Positions 50,911 to 60,860 of a stretch of 64,000 nt of DNA are shown in pieces. The DNA is from Streptomyces filipinensis. Lineage in GTDB: Bacteria; Actinomycetota; Actinomycetes; Streptomycetales; Streptomycetaceae. Every line of letters begins with the position of its first letter. The first letter of the stretch is position 1. Made by a program: the position numbers and the translations under genes. The stretch spans positions 186,001-250,000 of the forward strand of contig NZ_BMTD01000006.1 in NCBI RefSeq assembly GCF_014649495.1, written 5' to 3'. The notes under the pieces are model-generated. The model saw nothing but the letters and a program-made list of their open reading frames with translations. It was not told the DNA's origin and made no database searches.

Positions 50911-51985
50911 GCAGGCCGCGCACGGTGCCGACGGCCGCCGCCGACCAGGCGACGGCGAGCAGCGCGTACAGCCCGACGGCCAGCCCGTCGTAGACCGCGA
51001 GCCCGGTGTGCCGGGCGAGCACCGCGGCGCCGGTGACACACGTGCCCACCGGGAAGGTGAACGCCCACCAGGTCATCGCGAACCCCATGCCCTGCCGCCG
51101 GGCCCGCACCACGTGCACGCTCGCCAGCGCCAGCCACAGCAGCGCGAACCCCATCACCGGCACCCCGTACAGCACGGCGAAGACGCCGAGGCCGCGGTCG
51201 TACGGGGCCGGTACGACCCCGGGAGCGGCGTCCGCGATCCTGCCGACCGCGGTGGTGGACTGCCCGAGCGGACCCAGGACCAGGAACACGGTCGGGGTGA
51301 GCGCGAGCGGCAGCGGGCCGCAGGTGACCAGCCGGGCGAAGACCAGCGGCAGCATCAGCAGCGTCGCGAACAGGCTCAGGCCGAACAGCGAGAGGCAGGC
51401 CAGCAGCAGGGTCTCGCGGGGCTGGCCGGCCGGCAGGTGCGGCACGAGCAGCGGGCCGAGCGCGGCCGACACCATCGGCGCGACCAGCGGCAGCAGCCAC
51501 ACCGGCGTCGCCTGCGCGGGCTCGACGCGATGCCGTACGGCCATCAGGTAGGGCACGGCCACGGCGGCCGCCAGCCCGACCGCCGTACCCGCGGTGAACA
51601 GCACCGTGTCCAGGGCGACCGCCGTGCCGGCGCCGATCAGGTCCTGCCCGGCCGTCAGGGCGCCGCCGCCGACCGACAGCAGGGCCATGGACAGGCAGCC
51701 GTAGAAGGGGGCCATGGCCGGGTCGAGGAGATCGGCGTGGGCCTGGTCGCGGTGGCGGGTCCAGTGCAGGGTCCGGGCCGCCAGCAGGGCGACGAGCATG
51801 ATCAGGGACAGCGCCCAGGCGCCCTCGAAGAGATCGCGCAGCGCTTCCGCGTGCGCGGGCAGCGTGAGTCCGGCCGAGCCGAGGATGGCGGTGCCCATGA
51901 CGGAGGCGTACCAGTTGGGCCCGAGGCGGCGGACCCGGGCGCGGGGGACGGAGGGGACGGGGAGGCGCTCGGCTACGGTGACCAC
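50822..51985 (-). CDS. TDT-family transporter (TehA/Mae1/SLAC1-like)
   Basis: A 387-residue membrane protein with about ten hydrophobic segments, of the tellurite-resistance/dicarboxylate transporter family. It has the signature opening LGPNWYASVMGTAILGSAGLTLP and later FTFPVGTCVTGAAVL, with GVFAVLYGVPVMGFALLWLALA between. Possible substrates are organic acid or inorganic anions, including sulfite-like ions. GTG 51983-51985 is my choice. It is divergent from a LysR regulator with a 70-bp gap, a pairing often seen for this family. Its last 89 bp overlap the end of the BtuF-like gene on the opposite strand. Confidence 0.85.
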   Translation of the reverse strand: MVTVAERLPVPSVPRARVRRLGPNWYASVMGTAILGSAGLTLPAHAEALRDLFEGAWALSLIMLVALLAARTLHWTRHRDQAHADLLDPAMAPFYGCLSMALLSVGGGALTAGQDLIGAGTAVALDTVLFTAGTAVGLAAAVAVPYLMAVRHRVEPAQATPVWLLPLVAPMVSAALGPLLVPHLPAGQPRETLLLACLSLFGLSLFATLLMLPLVFARLVTCGPLPLALTPTVFLVLGPLGQSTTAVGRIADAAPGVVPAPYDRGLGVFAVLYGVPVMGFALLWLALASVHVVRARRQGMGFAMTWWAFTFPVGTCVTGAAVLARHTGLAVYDGLAVGLYALLAVAWSAAAVGTVRGLLSGELPTAPRPAPGVLRPATGRTRSGAAR

Positions 51986-52055
51986 ACATCCAAGGTCGCG
52001 CCCCCGCCCGTCCCTGACCAGGAGGTTCCTGTCTATGGGGGCATAAGCTGGTTTT

Positions 52056-52979
52056 ATGAGCGAGGAGCAGGGGCGGCGGGAGCGCGCGGAATCACTGGCC
52101 CACCGGGTGCCGGACCTGGCCGCACTCGAACTGCTGCTGGCGGTGGCGCGGCTGGGCAGCCTCGGTGCGGCGGCACGCGAGGTCGGCATCACCCAGCCCG
52201 CCGCCAGCAGCCGGATCCGCTCCATGGAACGGCAGCTGGGCGTGGCCCTGGTCGACCGTTCGCCGCGCGGCTCCCGGCTCACGGACGCCGGGGCCCTGGT
52301 GACGGACTGGGCCCGCCGGGTCGTGGAGGCGGCGGCGGCCTTCGACGCGGGGGCGCGGGCGCTGCGGGACCGGCGGGACTCACGCCTGAGGGTCGCGGCG
52401 AGCATGACCATCGCCGAGTACCTGCTGCCCGGCTGGCTCCTCGCGCTGCACGCCGAACGCCCTGACACGGCGGTGTCCCTCCTCGCCGGCAACTCGGCGA
52501 AGGTCGCCGAACTGCTGCTGTCCGGGGAGGCGGATCTCGGGTTCGTGGAGGGGCTGACGGTACCGACGGGCCTGGACTCCGCCGTCATCGCCCATGACCG
52601 GCTGATCGTGGTCACGGCCCCCGGCCATCCGTGGGCCCGCCGCCGGCGTCCCCTGACGGCCCAGGAGCTGGCGGTCACCCCGCTGATCCTGCGTGAGCGC
52701 GGCTCCGGTACCCGCCAGGTCCTGGACGCGGCGCTCGGCGGCCTCGCCCGTCCCCTGATCGAGCTGTCCTCCACCACGGCGGTCAAGGCGTCGGCGGTCA
52801 GCGGTGCCGGCCCCTCCGTCCTCAGCGAGCTGGTGGTGGGGGAGGAGCTGTCGACGCGGCGCCTGGTCAGCATTCCCGTGGAGGACGTCTCGCTGCGGCG
52901 TGAGCTGCGCGCGGTCTGGCCGACGGGGCATCGGCCGACGGGGCCCGCACGGGAGTTGCTGTCGCTGACGCGAGGTTAG
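52056..52979 (+). CDS. LysR-family transcriptional regulator
   Basis: A 307-residue regulator. The N-terminal winged helix reads LAALELLLAVARLGSLGAAA, then VGITQPAASSRIRSMERQLG and the LVDRSPRGSRLTDAGALV wing. The LysR effector domain follows from about residue 100 (LRVAASMTIAEYLLPGWL, GEADLGFVEG, LILRERGSGTRQVLD). ATG 52056 starts MSEEQGRRERAESL. Divergent placement from the TDT gene predicts that it controls the transporter from the 70-bp shared region. The inducer is unknown. Confidence 0.92.
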   Translation: MSEEQGRRERAESLAHRVPDLAALELLLAVARLGSLGAAAREVGITQPAASSRIRSMERQLGVALVDRSPRGSRLTDAGALVTDWARRVVEAAAAFDAGARALRDRRDSRLRVAASMTIAEYLLPGWLLALHAERPDTAVSLLAGNSAKVAELLLSGEADLGFVEGLTVPTGLDSAVIAHDRLIVVTAPGHPWARRRRPLTAQELAVTPLILRERGSGTRQVLDAALGGLARPLIELSSTTAVKASAVSGAGPSVLSELVVGEELSTRRLVSIPVEDVSLRRELRAVWPTGHRPTGPARELLSLTRG

Positions 52980-53072
52980 GGCGCACCCCGCCCCCACGCA
53001 TCCGGGAGCGTCCCGCGACCCCTACGGCGCCCGCGTAAAACCGCTGGCCACGCCGCTCGTCGGCCCGCCAAC

Positions 53073-54035
53073 ATGGCCGGCATGTCTCTCACCGCCCCGC
53101 CCGCCACCGGCATCCGTGCCCCCTGGGAAGACCTCCCCGCCGCCGTCCGGCACGCCGTCGGCGAGATGCTCGGAGCACCGGTCGTACGGGCGCGGACACA
53201 GCGCGGCGGTTTCTCGCCCGGCGTGGCCGCGCGGGTGCGCACCGCGGCGGGCGGCACCGGCTTCGTCAAGGCGGTGAGCGCCGAGGCCAACCCGCACAGC
53301 CCCGGCCTGCACCGCCGGGAAGCACGCAACGCCGCCGCGCTCCCGGCCGCCGTACCCGCGCCCCGGCTGCTCGGGACGTACGACGACGGCACCTGGGTGG
53401 CGCTGGTCTTCGAGGAGGTGGCGGGGCGGCAGCCGCATGTGCCCTGGCGGCCGGACGAGCTGCGCCGGGTGCTTGACGCCGTGACCGTGCTCGGCCGCAC
53501 CGGCACGCCGTGTCCCCTCGACGTTCCGTCCGTCGCCGACGACCTGGCCGAGGACTTCAGCGGCTTTCGCAGGCTCCTGGACGGCGAGGCCGGTGACGTG
53601 CGCGACCGGCTCGGTGCCCAGGCCGCCGCCCGGCTGCCCGACCTCGCCGCGCTGGAAGCCCGCTGGGCCGAAGGCGCCTCGGGGGACACCCTGGCCCACG
53701 GCGACCTGCGCGCGGACAACGTGCTGCTCACGGCCGACGGCGGCGTCGTCTTCGTGGACTGGCCGCACGCCCTGCGCGCCGCGCCCTGGTTCGACCTGCT
53801 CGTCATGCTGCCGTGCGTGCGGGCGCAGGGCGGGCCCGATCCCGAGGAGGTCTTCACCGCGCACCCGCTGGGCCGGGACGCCGACCCGGACGCCGTGACC
53901 GCCGCGCTGGCCGCCCTCACGGGCTACTTCCTGCGCAGCTCCCTGAACCCGCCGCCACCGGGCCTGCCCACCCTGCGCCCCTTCCAGCGCGCCCAGGGCG
54001 AGGCAGCCCTGGAGTGGCTCGGGAAGCGGCTGTGA
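53073..54035 (+). CDS. Aminoglycoside phosphotransferase (APH)-family kinase-like protein
   Basis: A 320-residue protein with a protein-kinase-like APH fold. The catalytic loop is LAHGDLRADNVLL, the metal motif is VVFVDWPHA (DFG-equivalent Asp), and a nucleotide-binding strand is seen at FVKAVSAEANP. Substrates of such proteins range from antibiotics to sugars and lipids; nothing here points to resistance. ATG 53073 and 53082 are both possible, without strong ribosome sites. It stands alone between the LysR gene and the convergent amidotransferase gene. Confidence 0.85.
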   Translation: MAGMSLTAPPATGIRAPWEDLPAAVRHAVGEMLGAPVVRARTQRGGFSPGVAARVRTAAGGTGFVKAVSAEANPHSPGLHRREARNAAALPAAVPAPRLLGTYDDGTWVALVFEEVAGRQPHVPWRPDELRRVLDAVTVLGRTGTPCPLDVPSVADDLAEDFSGFRRLLDGEAGDVRDRLGAQAAARLPDLAALEARWAEGASGDTLAHGDLRADNVLLTADGGVVFVDWPHALRAAPWFDLLVMLPCVRAQGGPDPEEVFTAHPLGRDADPDAVTAALAALTGYFLRSSLNPPPPGLPTLRPFQRAQGEAALEWLGKRL

Positions 54036-54230
54036 CCACCTCCCGAAGGAGCCTCCCGACGGGGCGCGGGACAGGGTTCGCCGTGCGGCTGCCGCCGCCC
54101 GGCCGGTCACGGTGGCGCCGCGGCCGGCAGCCGGATCCACCGCGGCGGGGGCCCCGGGCCGGCCCGGGCAGCGGCCGCCCCTCGGGCACCCGCGCCCTCG
54201 CACGGCCGCGTCCCCGCCGGCGCTGTCCGC

Positions 54231-54970
54231 TCAGCCCGCGGCGGTGACCAGCGCCCGCATCACGCGCGGGTCCTCGCCCATCTCGGGGTGCCACTGCACG
54301 CCCAGCACCCAGCCGCGGTCCGCCGGCAGCTCGACCGCCTCCACCGTGCCGTCCGCCGCGTACGCCGACGGCACCAGTCCCGCGCCGAGCCGGTCCACGG
54401 CCTGGTGGTGGTACGTGGGCACCGTCGTCTCCTCCGGGACGATCCCGGCGTACAGACTGCCCGGCACCGGCTTCACCGGGTGGCCGCCGAACACGCCGAC
54501 CGCCTCCGTGTGGCCTTCCAGGTGCTGCACCAGCGTCCCGCCGAGCGCCACGTTCAGCAGCTGCATGCCCCGGCAGACGCCCAGCAGCGGTGTCCCCGCG
54601 GCCAGGGCGGCCTCGATCAGGGCGAGTTCCCAGGCGTCGCGGGCCGGTGCGGGCGGGCCGCTGCGGGGGTCGCGCTCGGCGCCGTACCGGGCCGGGTCCA
54701 CGTCCGGGCCGCCGGCGATGACCAGCCCGTCGAGCCGGGCCACCGTCGCCGCCGCCTGCCCGGGCGCGTCCGGCGGCAGCATGGCGGCCAGCCCGCCGGC
54801 CCGCTGCACCAGCCGCGGGTAGGCGGCGGGCAGCAGGGCCGCCTCCAGTTCCCACACGCCCCAGCGGGCACCGGTCTCCAGATACGTGCTCACACCGATC
54901 AACGGCCGTCCGGTCACGCCGCCCTCCCAGTCATCCAAAGGTTCACGCTCATACCTTTGCAGAGCGGGGG

Positions 54971-54974
<4 letters not shown>
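54231..54974 (-). CDS. Class I glutamine amidotransferase, gamma-glutamyl-GABA hydrolase-like (PuuD type)
   Basis: A 247-residue hydrolase expected to cleave gamma-glutamyl conjugates. Catalytic cysteine lies in LLGVCRGMQLLNVALGG, oxyanion motif VIAGGPDVDPARYG, and His/Glu in GVQWHPEMGEDPRVM. ATG 54974 overlaps the GntR stop as ATGA, so the two are translationally coupled. An inverted repeat, CAAAGGT-N10-ACCTTTG, overlaps codons 6-13. In context with the glutamine-synthetase-like gene, aldehyde dehydrogenase and SDR, it probably releases glutamate at the end of a gamma-glutamylated amine pathway. Confidence 0.92.
54940..54957. promoter_or_regulatory. Shared motif GGTTC-N6-ATACCTT, copy 2
   Basis: It matches 55735-55752 at all 12 fixed positions. 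It lies within the inverted repeat CAAAGGT (54936-54942) and ACCTTTG (54953-54959), inside the start of the amidotransferase gene. It is a candidate site for the GntR-family regulator encoded next to it. Confidence 0.5.
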
Positions 54975-55708
<734 letters not shown>

Positions 55709-55734
55709 CCGGCCGTACCCCCTTCCCAAGCAAT

Positions 55735-55752
55735 GGTTCTGAGCAATACCTT
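55735..55752. promoter_or_regulatory. Shared motif GGTTC-N6-ATACCTT, copy 1
   Basis: It lies in the divergent gap between the GntR-family gene and the glutamine-synthetase-like gene. With AAT before GGTTC it forms an imperfect dyad, as expected of GntR/FadR operators. The same fixed bases recur at 54940-54957. Confidence 0.55.
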
Positions 55753-55804
55753 ATGGCTCCCGGCCCGGCCGAAAAAGCGCGAAGGCGCCGAAGGAGGCTC
55801 TCCC

Positions 55805-57169
55805 GTGGCAGACCGCACACCCCCGCTCAGCGTCGAGGAACTGCACGCCCTCGTCGCGAGTGGTGAGATCGACACTGTCGTCCTGGCCTTCCCCGATATG
55901 CAAGGGCGTCTCCAGGGCAAGCGGTTCGCCGCCCGCTTCTTCCTCGACGACGTCCTGCACCACGGCACCGAGGGCTGCAACTACCTCCTCGCCGTCGACA
56001 CCGAGATGAACACCGTCGACGGCTACGCGATGTCCTCCTGGGAACGCGGCTACGGCGACTTCGCCATGCGCCCCGACCTCGCCACCCTGCGCCGCATCCC
56101 CTGGCACCCCGGCACCGCCCTGCTCGTCGCGGACCTCGCCTGGAACGACGGCTCCCCGGTCGTCGCCGCGCCCCGCCAGATCCTGCGCCGCCAGCTGGAG
56201 CGGCTCGCCGAGCTCGGCTACACCGCCCAGACCGGCACGGAACTCGAGTTCATCGTCTTCAAGGACAGCTACGAGGCGGCCTGGGACGCGGGCTACCGGG
56301 GCCTGACCCCCGCCAACCAGTACAACATCGACTACTCCATCCTCGGCACCGGCCGCATCGAACCCCTGCTGCGCCGGCTGCGCAACGACATGGCCGGCGC
56401 CGGCCTCACCGTCGAGTCCGCCAAGGGCGAGTGCAACCCCGGCCAGCACGAGATCGCCTTCCGCTACGACGAGGCCCTCGTCACCTGCGACCAGCACGCG
56501 CTGTACAAGACCGGCGCCAAGGAGATCGCCGCCCAGGAAGGCGTCTCGATCACCTTCATGGCCAAGTACAACGAGCGCGAGGGCAACTCCTGCCACATCC
56601 ACCTCTCGCTCGCCGACGCCGACGGGAACAACGCCATGGCGGGAGACGGCGAAGGGGGCATGTCCGACGTCATGCGGCACTTCCTCGCCGGACAGCTCGC
56701 CGCCCTCCGCGACTTCTCCCTCCTGTACGCCCCGAACATCAACTCCTACAAGCGGTTCCAGCCCGGCTCCTTCGCCCCCACCGCCGTCGCCTGGGGCCAC
56801 GACAACCGCACCTGCGCCCTGCGTGTGGTCGGCCACGGCCGCTCCCTGCGCTTCGAGAACCGCCTCCCCGGCGGGGACGTGAACCCGTACCTGGCCGTCG
56901 CCGGCCTCGTCGCGGCCGGCCTGTACGGCATCGAGCACAAACTCGAACTCCCGGCCCCCTGCCCCGGCAACGCCTACACCGCCGGCTTCGAGCACGTCCC
57001 GACCACCCTGCGCGAGGCCGCCGAGCTGTGGGAGAACAGCCCGATCGCCAAGGCCGCCTTCGGCGACGAGGTCGTGGCCCACTACCGCAACATGGCGCGC
57101 GTCGAACTGGAGGCCTTCGACGCCGCGGTCACCGACTGGGAACTGCGCCGTTCCTTCGAACGCCTGTGA
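55805..57169 (+). CDS. glnA4: Glutamine-synthetase-like gamma-glutamyl-amine ligase (GlnA4 type)
   Basis: A 454-residue GS-fold ligase. GS hallmarks are present: TELEFIVFKD, ECNPGQHEIAFRYDEAL, NSYKRFQPGSFAPTAVAWGHDNR, and ENRLPGGDVNPYL. At the site where true GS has GSGMHxHxS it reads GNSCHIHLS, and the Tyr-adenylylation loop is not evident. These differences mark it as a GS-like enzyme, not the nitrogen-assimilation GS. In S. coelicolor the gene in this position (SCO1613, from memory) makes gamma-glutamylethanolamide from ethanolamine. GTG 55805 follows GAAGGAGGCTCTCCC. Aldehyde dehydrogenase, SDR and gamma-glutamyl hydrolase genes around it supply the later steps. Confidence 0.9.
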   Translation: MADRTPPLSVEELHALVASGEIDTVVLAFPDMQGRLQGKRFAARFFLDDVLHHGTEGCNYLLAVDTEMNTVDGYAMSSWERGYGDFAMRPDLATLRRIPWHPGTALLVADLAWNDGSPVVAAPRQILRRQLERLAELGYTAQTGTELEFIVFKDSYEAAWDAGYRGLTPANQYNIDYSILGTGRIEPLLRRLRNDMAGAGLTVESAKGECNPGQHEIAFRYDEALVTCDQHALYKTGAKEIAAQEGVSITFMAKYNEREGNSCHIHLSLADADGNNAMAGDGEGGMSDVMRHFLAGQLAALRDFSLLYAPNINSYKRFQPGSFAPTAVAWGHDNRTCALRVVGHGRSLRFENRLPGGDVNPYLAVAGLVAAGLYGIEHKLELPAPCPGNAYTAGFEHVPTTLREAAELWENSPIAKAAFGDEVVAHYRNMARVELEAFDAAVTDWELRRSFERL

Positions 57170-57194
57170 AAACGCCTGTGACAACGCCTGTGAA
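57159..57194 (+). repeat. Three 12-bp tandem repeats across the glnA4-like stop
   Basis: AACGCCTGTGAA, AACGCCTGTGAC and AACGCCTGTGAA in succession (57159-57170, 57171-57182, 57183-57194). Each copy has an in-frame TGA, so three stop codons follow one another in the same frame. The last copy runs into the ribosome site of the next gene. Confidence 0.9.
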
Positions 57195-57204
57195 AGGTGA
57201 TCAC

Positions 57205-58593
57205 GTGTCCGACCCGCACGAGCTGACCGTCCTCGACCCCGCCACGGAAGAGGTCGTCGCCACCGTCCCCGCCGCGAGCGAGGAGGACGTGGCCGCCGCC
57301 GTCGTACGGGCCTCGCGCGCCCAGACCGGCTGGGCCGCACTCGCCCCCGCCGACCGGGCCCGGCTGCTGCGCCGCTTCGCCGACACCGTCGACGCCCACG
57401 TCGAGGAACTCGCCCAGCTGGAGGTCCGCGAGGCCGGTCACACCGTCGGCAACGCCCGCTGGGAGGCCGGCAACGCCCGTGACCTGCTGCTGTACGCGGC
57501 CGGCGGTGCGGAGCGCCTCCTCGGCCGGCAGATCCCGGTGCCCGGCGGCTGGAACGTCACCTTCCAGGAACCCCTCGGCGTCGTCGGTGTGATCGCCCCC
57601 TGGAACTTCCCCATGCCGATCGCCGCCTGGGGCTCCTTCCCGGCGCTCGCGGCCGGCAACGCCGTCGTCCTCAAACCCGCCGAGACCACCCCGCTCACCG
57701 CGCTCCGCCTCGCCGAACTCGCCCTGGAGGCGGGCCTGCCCGAGCACGTCTTCCAGGTGCTGCCCGGGTACGGCCACACCGCCGGACGCGCCCTGGTCGA
57801 CCACCCGGACGTCGCCAAGATCGTGTTCACGGGCTCCACCCGCACCGGCCGCGAGGTCATGGAGCGCTGCGCCCGGCTGGTCAAGCCGGTCACCCTCGAA
57901 CTCGGCGGCAAGAGCCCCAACATCGTCTTCGCCGACGCCGACCTCAGAGCCGCGCTGGACCCCTTCTCCTTCCTGGACAACTCCGGCCAGGACTGCTGCG
58001 CCCGCACCCGCGTCCTCGTCCACGCGTCGGTGTTCGAGGAGGCCCGCGAGTTCCTCGCCGACGCGCTGGCCGCCGTCGTCGTGGGCGACCCCGCCGACGA
58101 GAAGACGCAGATGGGCCCGCTGATCTCGCGGCAGCAGCTGGACCGCGTACGGGCACATGTCCCCGACGACGCCCCGGCCCTGCGCGGCAGCGCCCCCGAC
58201 GGCCCCGGCTTCTGGTTCCCGCCGACGGTCCTCACCGGCGAGCGGCACGACAGCCCGGCGGCGCGCGAGGAGATCTTCGGCCCCGTCGCCGTCCTGCTGC
58301 CCTTCACCGACGAGGAGGACGCGATCCGCCTCGCCAACGACACCCCCTACGGCCTCTCCGGCTCCCTGTGGACCCGGGACCTCGGCCGCGCCCTGCGCGT
58401 CTCCCAGGCCGTCCGCGCGGGCAACCTGTCCGTCAACTCCCACTCCAGCGTCCGCTACTGGACCCCGTTCGGCGGCTACAAGCAGTCCGGCCTCGGCCGT
58501 GAACTGGGCCCCGACGCCCTGACCGCCTTCACCGAAACCAAGAACGTCTTCATCAGCAACGTCTCCCCCAGCACGGAGGGCCCCGCACAGTGA
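57205..58593 (+). CDS. NAD(P)-dependent aldehyde dehydrogenase
   Basis: A 462-residue ALDH. The coenzyme region has GVIAPWNFPMPIAAWGSFPALAAGNAVVLKPAE and FTGSTRTGREVM. General base Glu is in LELGGKSPN, catalytic Cys C264 in NSGQDCCART, and EEIFGPVAVLLPF follows. Length is at the short end of the family. GTG 57205 has AAAGGTGATCAC upstream. It lies 35 bp after the glnA4-like gene and overlaps the SDR gene by 4 bp (GTGA). It probably oxidises the aldehyde formed from a gamma-glutamylated amine or aminoalcohol. Confidence 0.94.
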   Translation: MSDPHELTVLDPATEEVVATVPAASEEDVAAAVVRASRAQTGWAALAPADRARLLRRFADTVDAHVEELAQLEVREAGHTVGNARWEAGNARDLLLYAAGGAERLLGRQIPVPGGWNVTFQEPLGVVGVIAPWNFPMPIAAWGSFPALAAGNAVVLKPAETTPLTALRLAELALEAGLPEHVFQVLPGYGHTAGRALVDHPDVAKIVFTGSTRTGREVMERCARLVKPVTLELGGKSPNIVFADADLRAALDPFSFLDNSGQDCCARTRVLVHASVFEEAREFLADALAAVVVGDPADEKTQMGPLISRQQLDRVRAHVPDDAPALRGSAPDGPGFWFPPTVLTGERHDSPAAREEIFGPVAVLLPFTDEEDAIRLANDTPYGLSGSLWTRDLGRALRVSQAVRAGNLSVNSHSSVRYWTPFGGYKQSGLGRELGPDALTAFTETKNVFISNVSPSTEGPAQ

Positions 58594-59372
58594 CCGCAGA
58601 ATCTGTTTGCCGCCGCCTGGTCGGCCGTACCGCCGTCGTCACCGGAGCCGGCAGCGGCATCGGCCTCGCCACCGCCCGCCGGCTCGCCTCCGAGGGCGCC
58701 CACGTGGTCTGCGCGGACGTGGACGAGGTCCGCGGCAAGGCCGTCGCCGACGAGGTCGGCGGACTCTTCGTGAAGGTCGACGTCACCGACCCCGAGCAGG
58801 TCGAGGCGCTGTTCAAGACGGCGTACGACACCTACGGCAGCGTCGACGTCGCCTTCAACAACGCCGGTATCTCCCCGCCCGACGACGACTCCATCCTGGA
58901 GACCGGCCTGGAGGCCTGGAAGCGGGTCCAGGAGGTCAACCTCACCTCCGTCTACCTGTGCTGCAAGGCCGCCATCCCCTACATGCGCCGGCAGGGCAGG
59001 GGGTCCATCATCAACACCGCGTCCTTCGTGGCGCGGATGGGCGCGGCGACGTCGCAGATCTCGTACACCGCGTCCAAGGGCGGCGTGCTCGCCATGTCCC
59101 GCGAGCTGGGCGTGCAGTTCGCCCGGGAGGGCATCCGGGTCAACGCCCTCTGCCCGGGCCCGGTGAACACCCCGCTCCTGCAGGAACTGTTCGCCAAGGA
59201 CCCGGAGCGGGCCGCCCGCCGGCTCGTGCACATCCCGGTCGGGCGGTTCGCCGAGGCCGAGGAGATCGCCGCCGCCGTCGCCTTCCTGGCCAGCGACGAC
59301 TCCTCCTTCGTCAACGCCACCGACTTCCTGGTGGACGGCGGCATCGCGGGCGCGTACGTCACGCCCGTGTAG
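58590..59372 (+). CDS. Short-chain dehydrogenase/reductase
   Basis: A 260-residue classical SDR. Cofactor motif TGAGSGIG near residue 19, acidic CADVDE after strand 2 suggesting NAD preference, NNAG near 92, catalytic Ser in NTASFVA and YTASK with Tyr/Lys. The C-terminus FLVDGGIAGAYVTPV is typical. It starts at GTG 58590 overlapping the ALDH stop. It may oxidise the alcohol group of a gamma-glutamylated aminoalcohol to the aldehyde that the upstream ALDH uses; this is inferred from operon position. Confidence 0.93.
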   Translation: MTAESVCRRLVGRTAVVTGAGSGIGLATARRLASEGAHVVCADVDEVRGKAVADEVGGLFVKVDVTDPEQVEALFKTAYDTYGSVDVAFNNAGISPPDDDSILETGLEAWKRVQEVNLTSVYLCCKAAIPYMRRQGRGSIINTASFVARMGAATSQISYTASKGGVLAMSRELGVQFAREGIRVNALCPGPVNTPLLQELFAKDPERAARRLVHIPVGRFAEAEEIAAAVAFLASDDSSFVNATDFLVDGGIAGAYVTPV

Positions 59373-59383
59373 GGCGCGGCCCG

Positions 59384-60586
59384 TCAGAGGAACGTGTGTC
59401 CCTCACCCCGGTAGGTGGGCACGGTCGCGGTGACCGTGCCCCCCTCGACCAGGTGCAGGGCGTCGAACCGTTCGCACAGCTCGCCCGCCTTCGCGTGCCG
59501 GAACCACACCTTGTCGCCGATGAGGAGGTCGTCGGCGGGCGAGCCCAGCAGCGGGGTCTGCACCTCGCCGGGCCCCTCCTGCGGGTCGTACGCCAGTCCC
59601 TCGGGCAGGTACGGCACCGGCAGCCGGTCGGGGCCGGCCGCGCCGGAGGCCGGATACCCGCCGCCGAGCACGGTGACCACGCCGACCCCGGGGCGCCGTA
59701 CGACGGGCTGGGCGAACAGGGCCGCCGGACGGCCGGTGAACGACGTGTAGTTGTCGAAGAGCCGCGGCACGTACAGCCCCGAACCGGCGGCGATCTCCGT
59801 CACGGCGTCCTCGGCGGCGGTGTGCTGCACACTGCCCGTGCCGCCGCCGTTGACGAACTCCAGGCCGGGGACGACGGCCCGCACCGCGCGCACGACCGCG
59901 GCGCGCCGCTCGGCGAGCTCCCGGCGGGCCGCCGCCTGCATCAGCCGGATCGCCCGGGACCGCAACGGCCGTCCGGCCACCGCGTCCCCGACGCCCGCGA
60001 TGTGCCCCTCGTACGCCATGATCCCGACCAGCCGGAAGCCCGGCCGCCGGGCCACCGAGCGGGCCAGCTCGGCGAGTTGGGCGGGGGAGCGCAGCGGGGA
60101 GCGCCGCGCCCCGACCCGGACCCGGCCGCCCAGCAGCCGCAGCGAGGTGTCCAACTCCAGGCACACGCGCACCGGTTCACGTCCGCCGTCGCGGGCGGCG
60201 TCGATGAGGTCGAGCTGCGCCGGGTCGTCCACCATCACGGTCACCGCACCGGCGAGCTTGGGATCGGCGGCCAGCTCCGCGAACCCGCCGCGGTCGGCGG
60301 ACGGATAGGCCAACAGGACGTCGTCGAACCCGGAGCGGGCCAGCCACAGGGACTCGGCCAGGGTGAACGACATGATGCCCTGGAAGCCGTCCTTCGCCAG
60401 GACGCGCTCCAGCAGGGCACGGCAGCGCACGGACTTGCTGGCGACCCGGACCGGCTTGCCGGCGGCCCGGCGGACGAGATCGGCCGCGTTGGCGTCGAAG
60501 GCGTCCAGGTCCACGATCGCGAGAGGGGCGTCGAGATGGGCGGTGGCCCGGTCGTAACGGGCCCGGTCGGCGGCGCGCGCAGTCAT
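59384..60586 (-). CDS. PLP-dependent amino-acid deaminase/aldolase-like protein (alanine-racemase fold)
   Basis: A 400-residue fold-type III PLP enzyme. The N-terminal barrel starts at APLAIVDLDAFDANAADLVRR, with the PLP lysine in VRVASKSVRC. LELDTSLRLLGGRVRVG, YEGHIAGVGD and EFVNGGGTGSVQHT follow, and the C-terminal metal/PLP domain has GGGYP and WFRHAKAGELCERF (HxxxxC-like zinc ligands). These features match the D-serine dehydratase/D-threonine aldolase group rather than alanine racemase. ATG 60586 has no obvious ribosome site. It converges on the SDR gene 11 bp away. The substrate is unknown. Confidence 0.85.
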   Translation of the reverse strand: MTARAADRARYDRATAHLDAPLAIVDLDAFDANAADLVRRAAGKPVRVASKSVRCRALLERVLAKDGFQGIMSFTLAESLWLARSGFDDVLLAYPSADRGGFAELAADPKLAGAVTVMVDDPAQLDLIDAARDGGREPVRVCLELDTSLRLLGGRVRVGARRSPLRSPAQLAELARSVARRPGFRLVGIMAYEGHIAGVGDAVAGRPLRSRAIRLMQAAARRELAERRAAVVRAVRAVVPGLEFVNGGGTGSVQHTAAEDAVTEIAAGSGLYVPRLFDNYTSFTGRPAALFAQPVVRRPGVGVVTVLGGGYPASGAAGPDRLPVPYLPEGLAYDPQEGPGEVQTPLLGSPADDLLIGDKVWFRHAKAGELCERFDALHLVEGGTVTATVPTYRGEGHTFL

Positions 60587-60860
60587 GACGGAAGCGTGCC
60601 AGACAGGATTACCGCAGGGTAGGGGGACGTTCCGGGCAGATGCCCCGGGGCCCCGGACAGGTTCGGTCTCCGCCCCGGACAAGCCGTAGAGTGACGCGCA
60701 CGTACGGCGGAAGGCGCTCGGCCGCTTTCACCTGAACCGGGATGCCGGTCCGGCCGTACGGGTATGCGTGCCCGGGACGGAGCTTCCGCACCGGGTGCGG
60801 CCGAGCAGCGCAGCGGCCCGCGTACGTGAGGACGCCCGGGCACGAGGAAACGGGGGGTGC

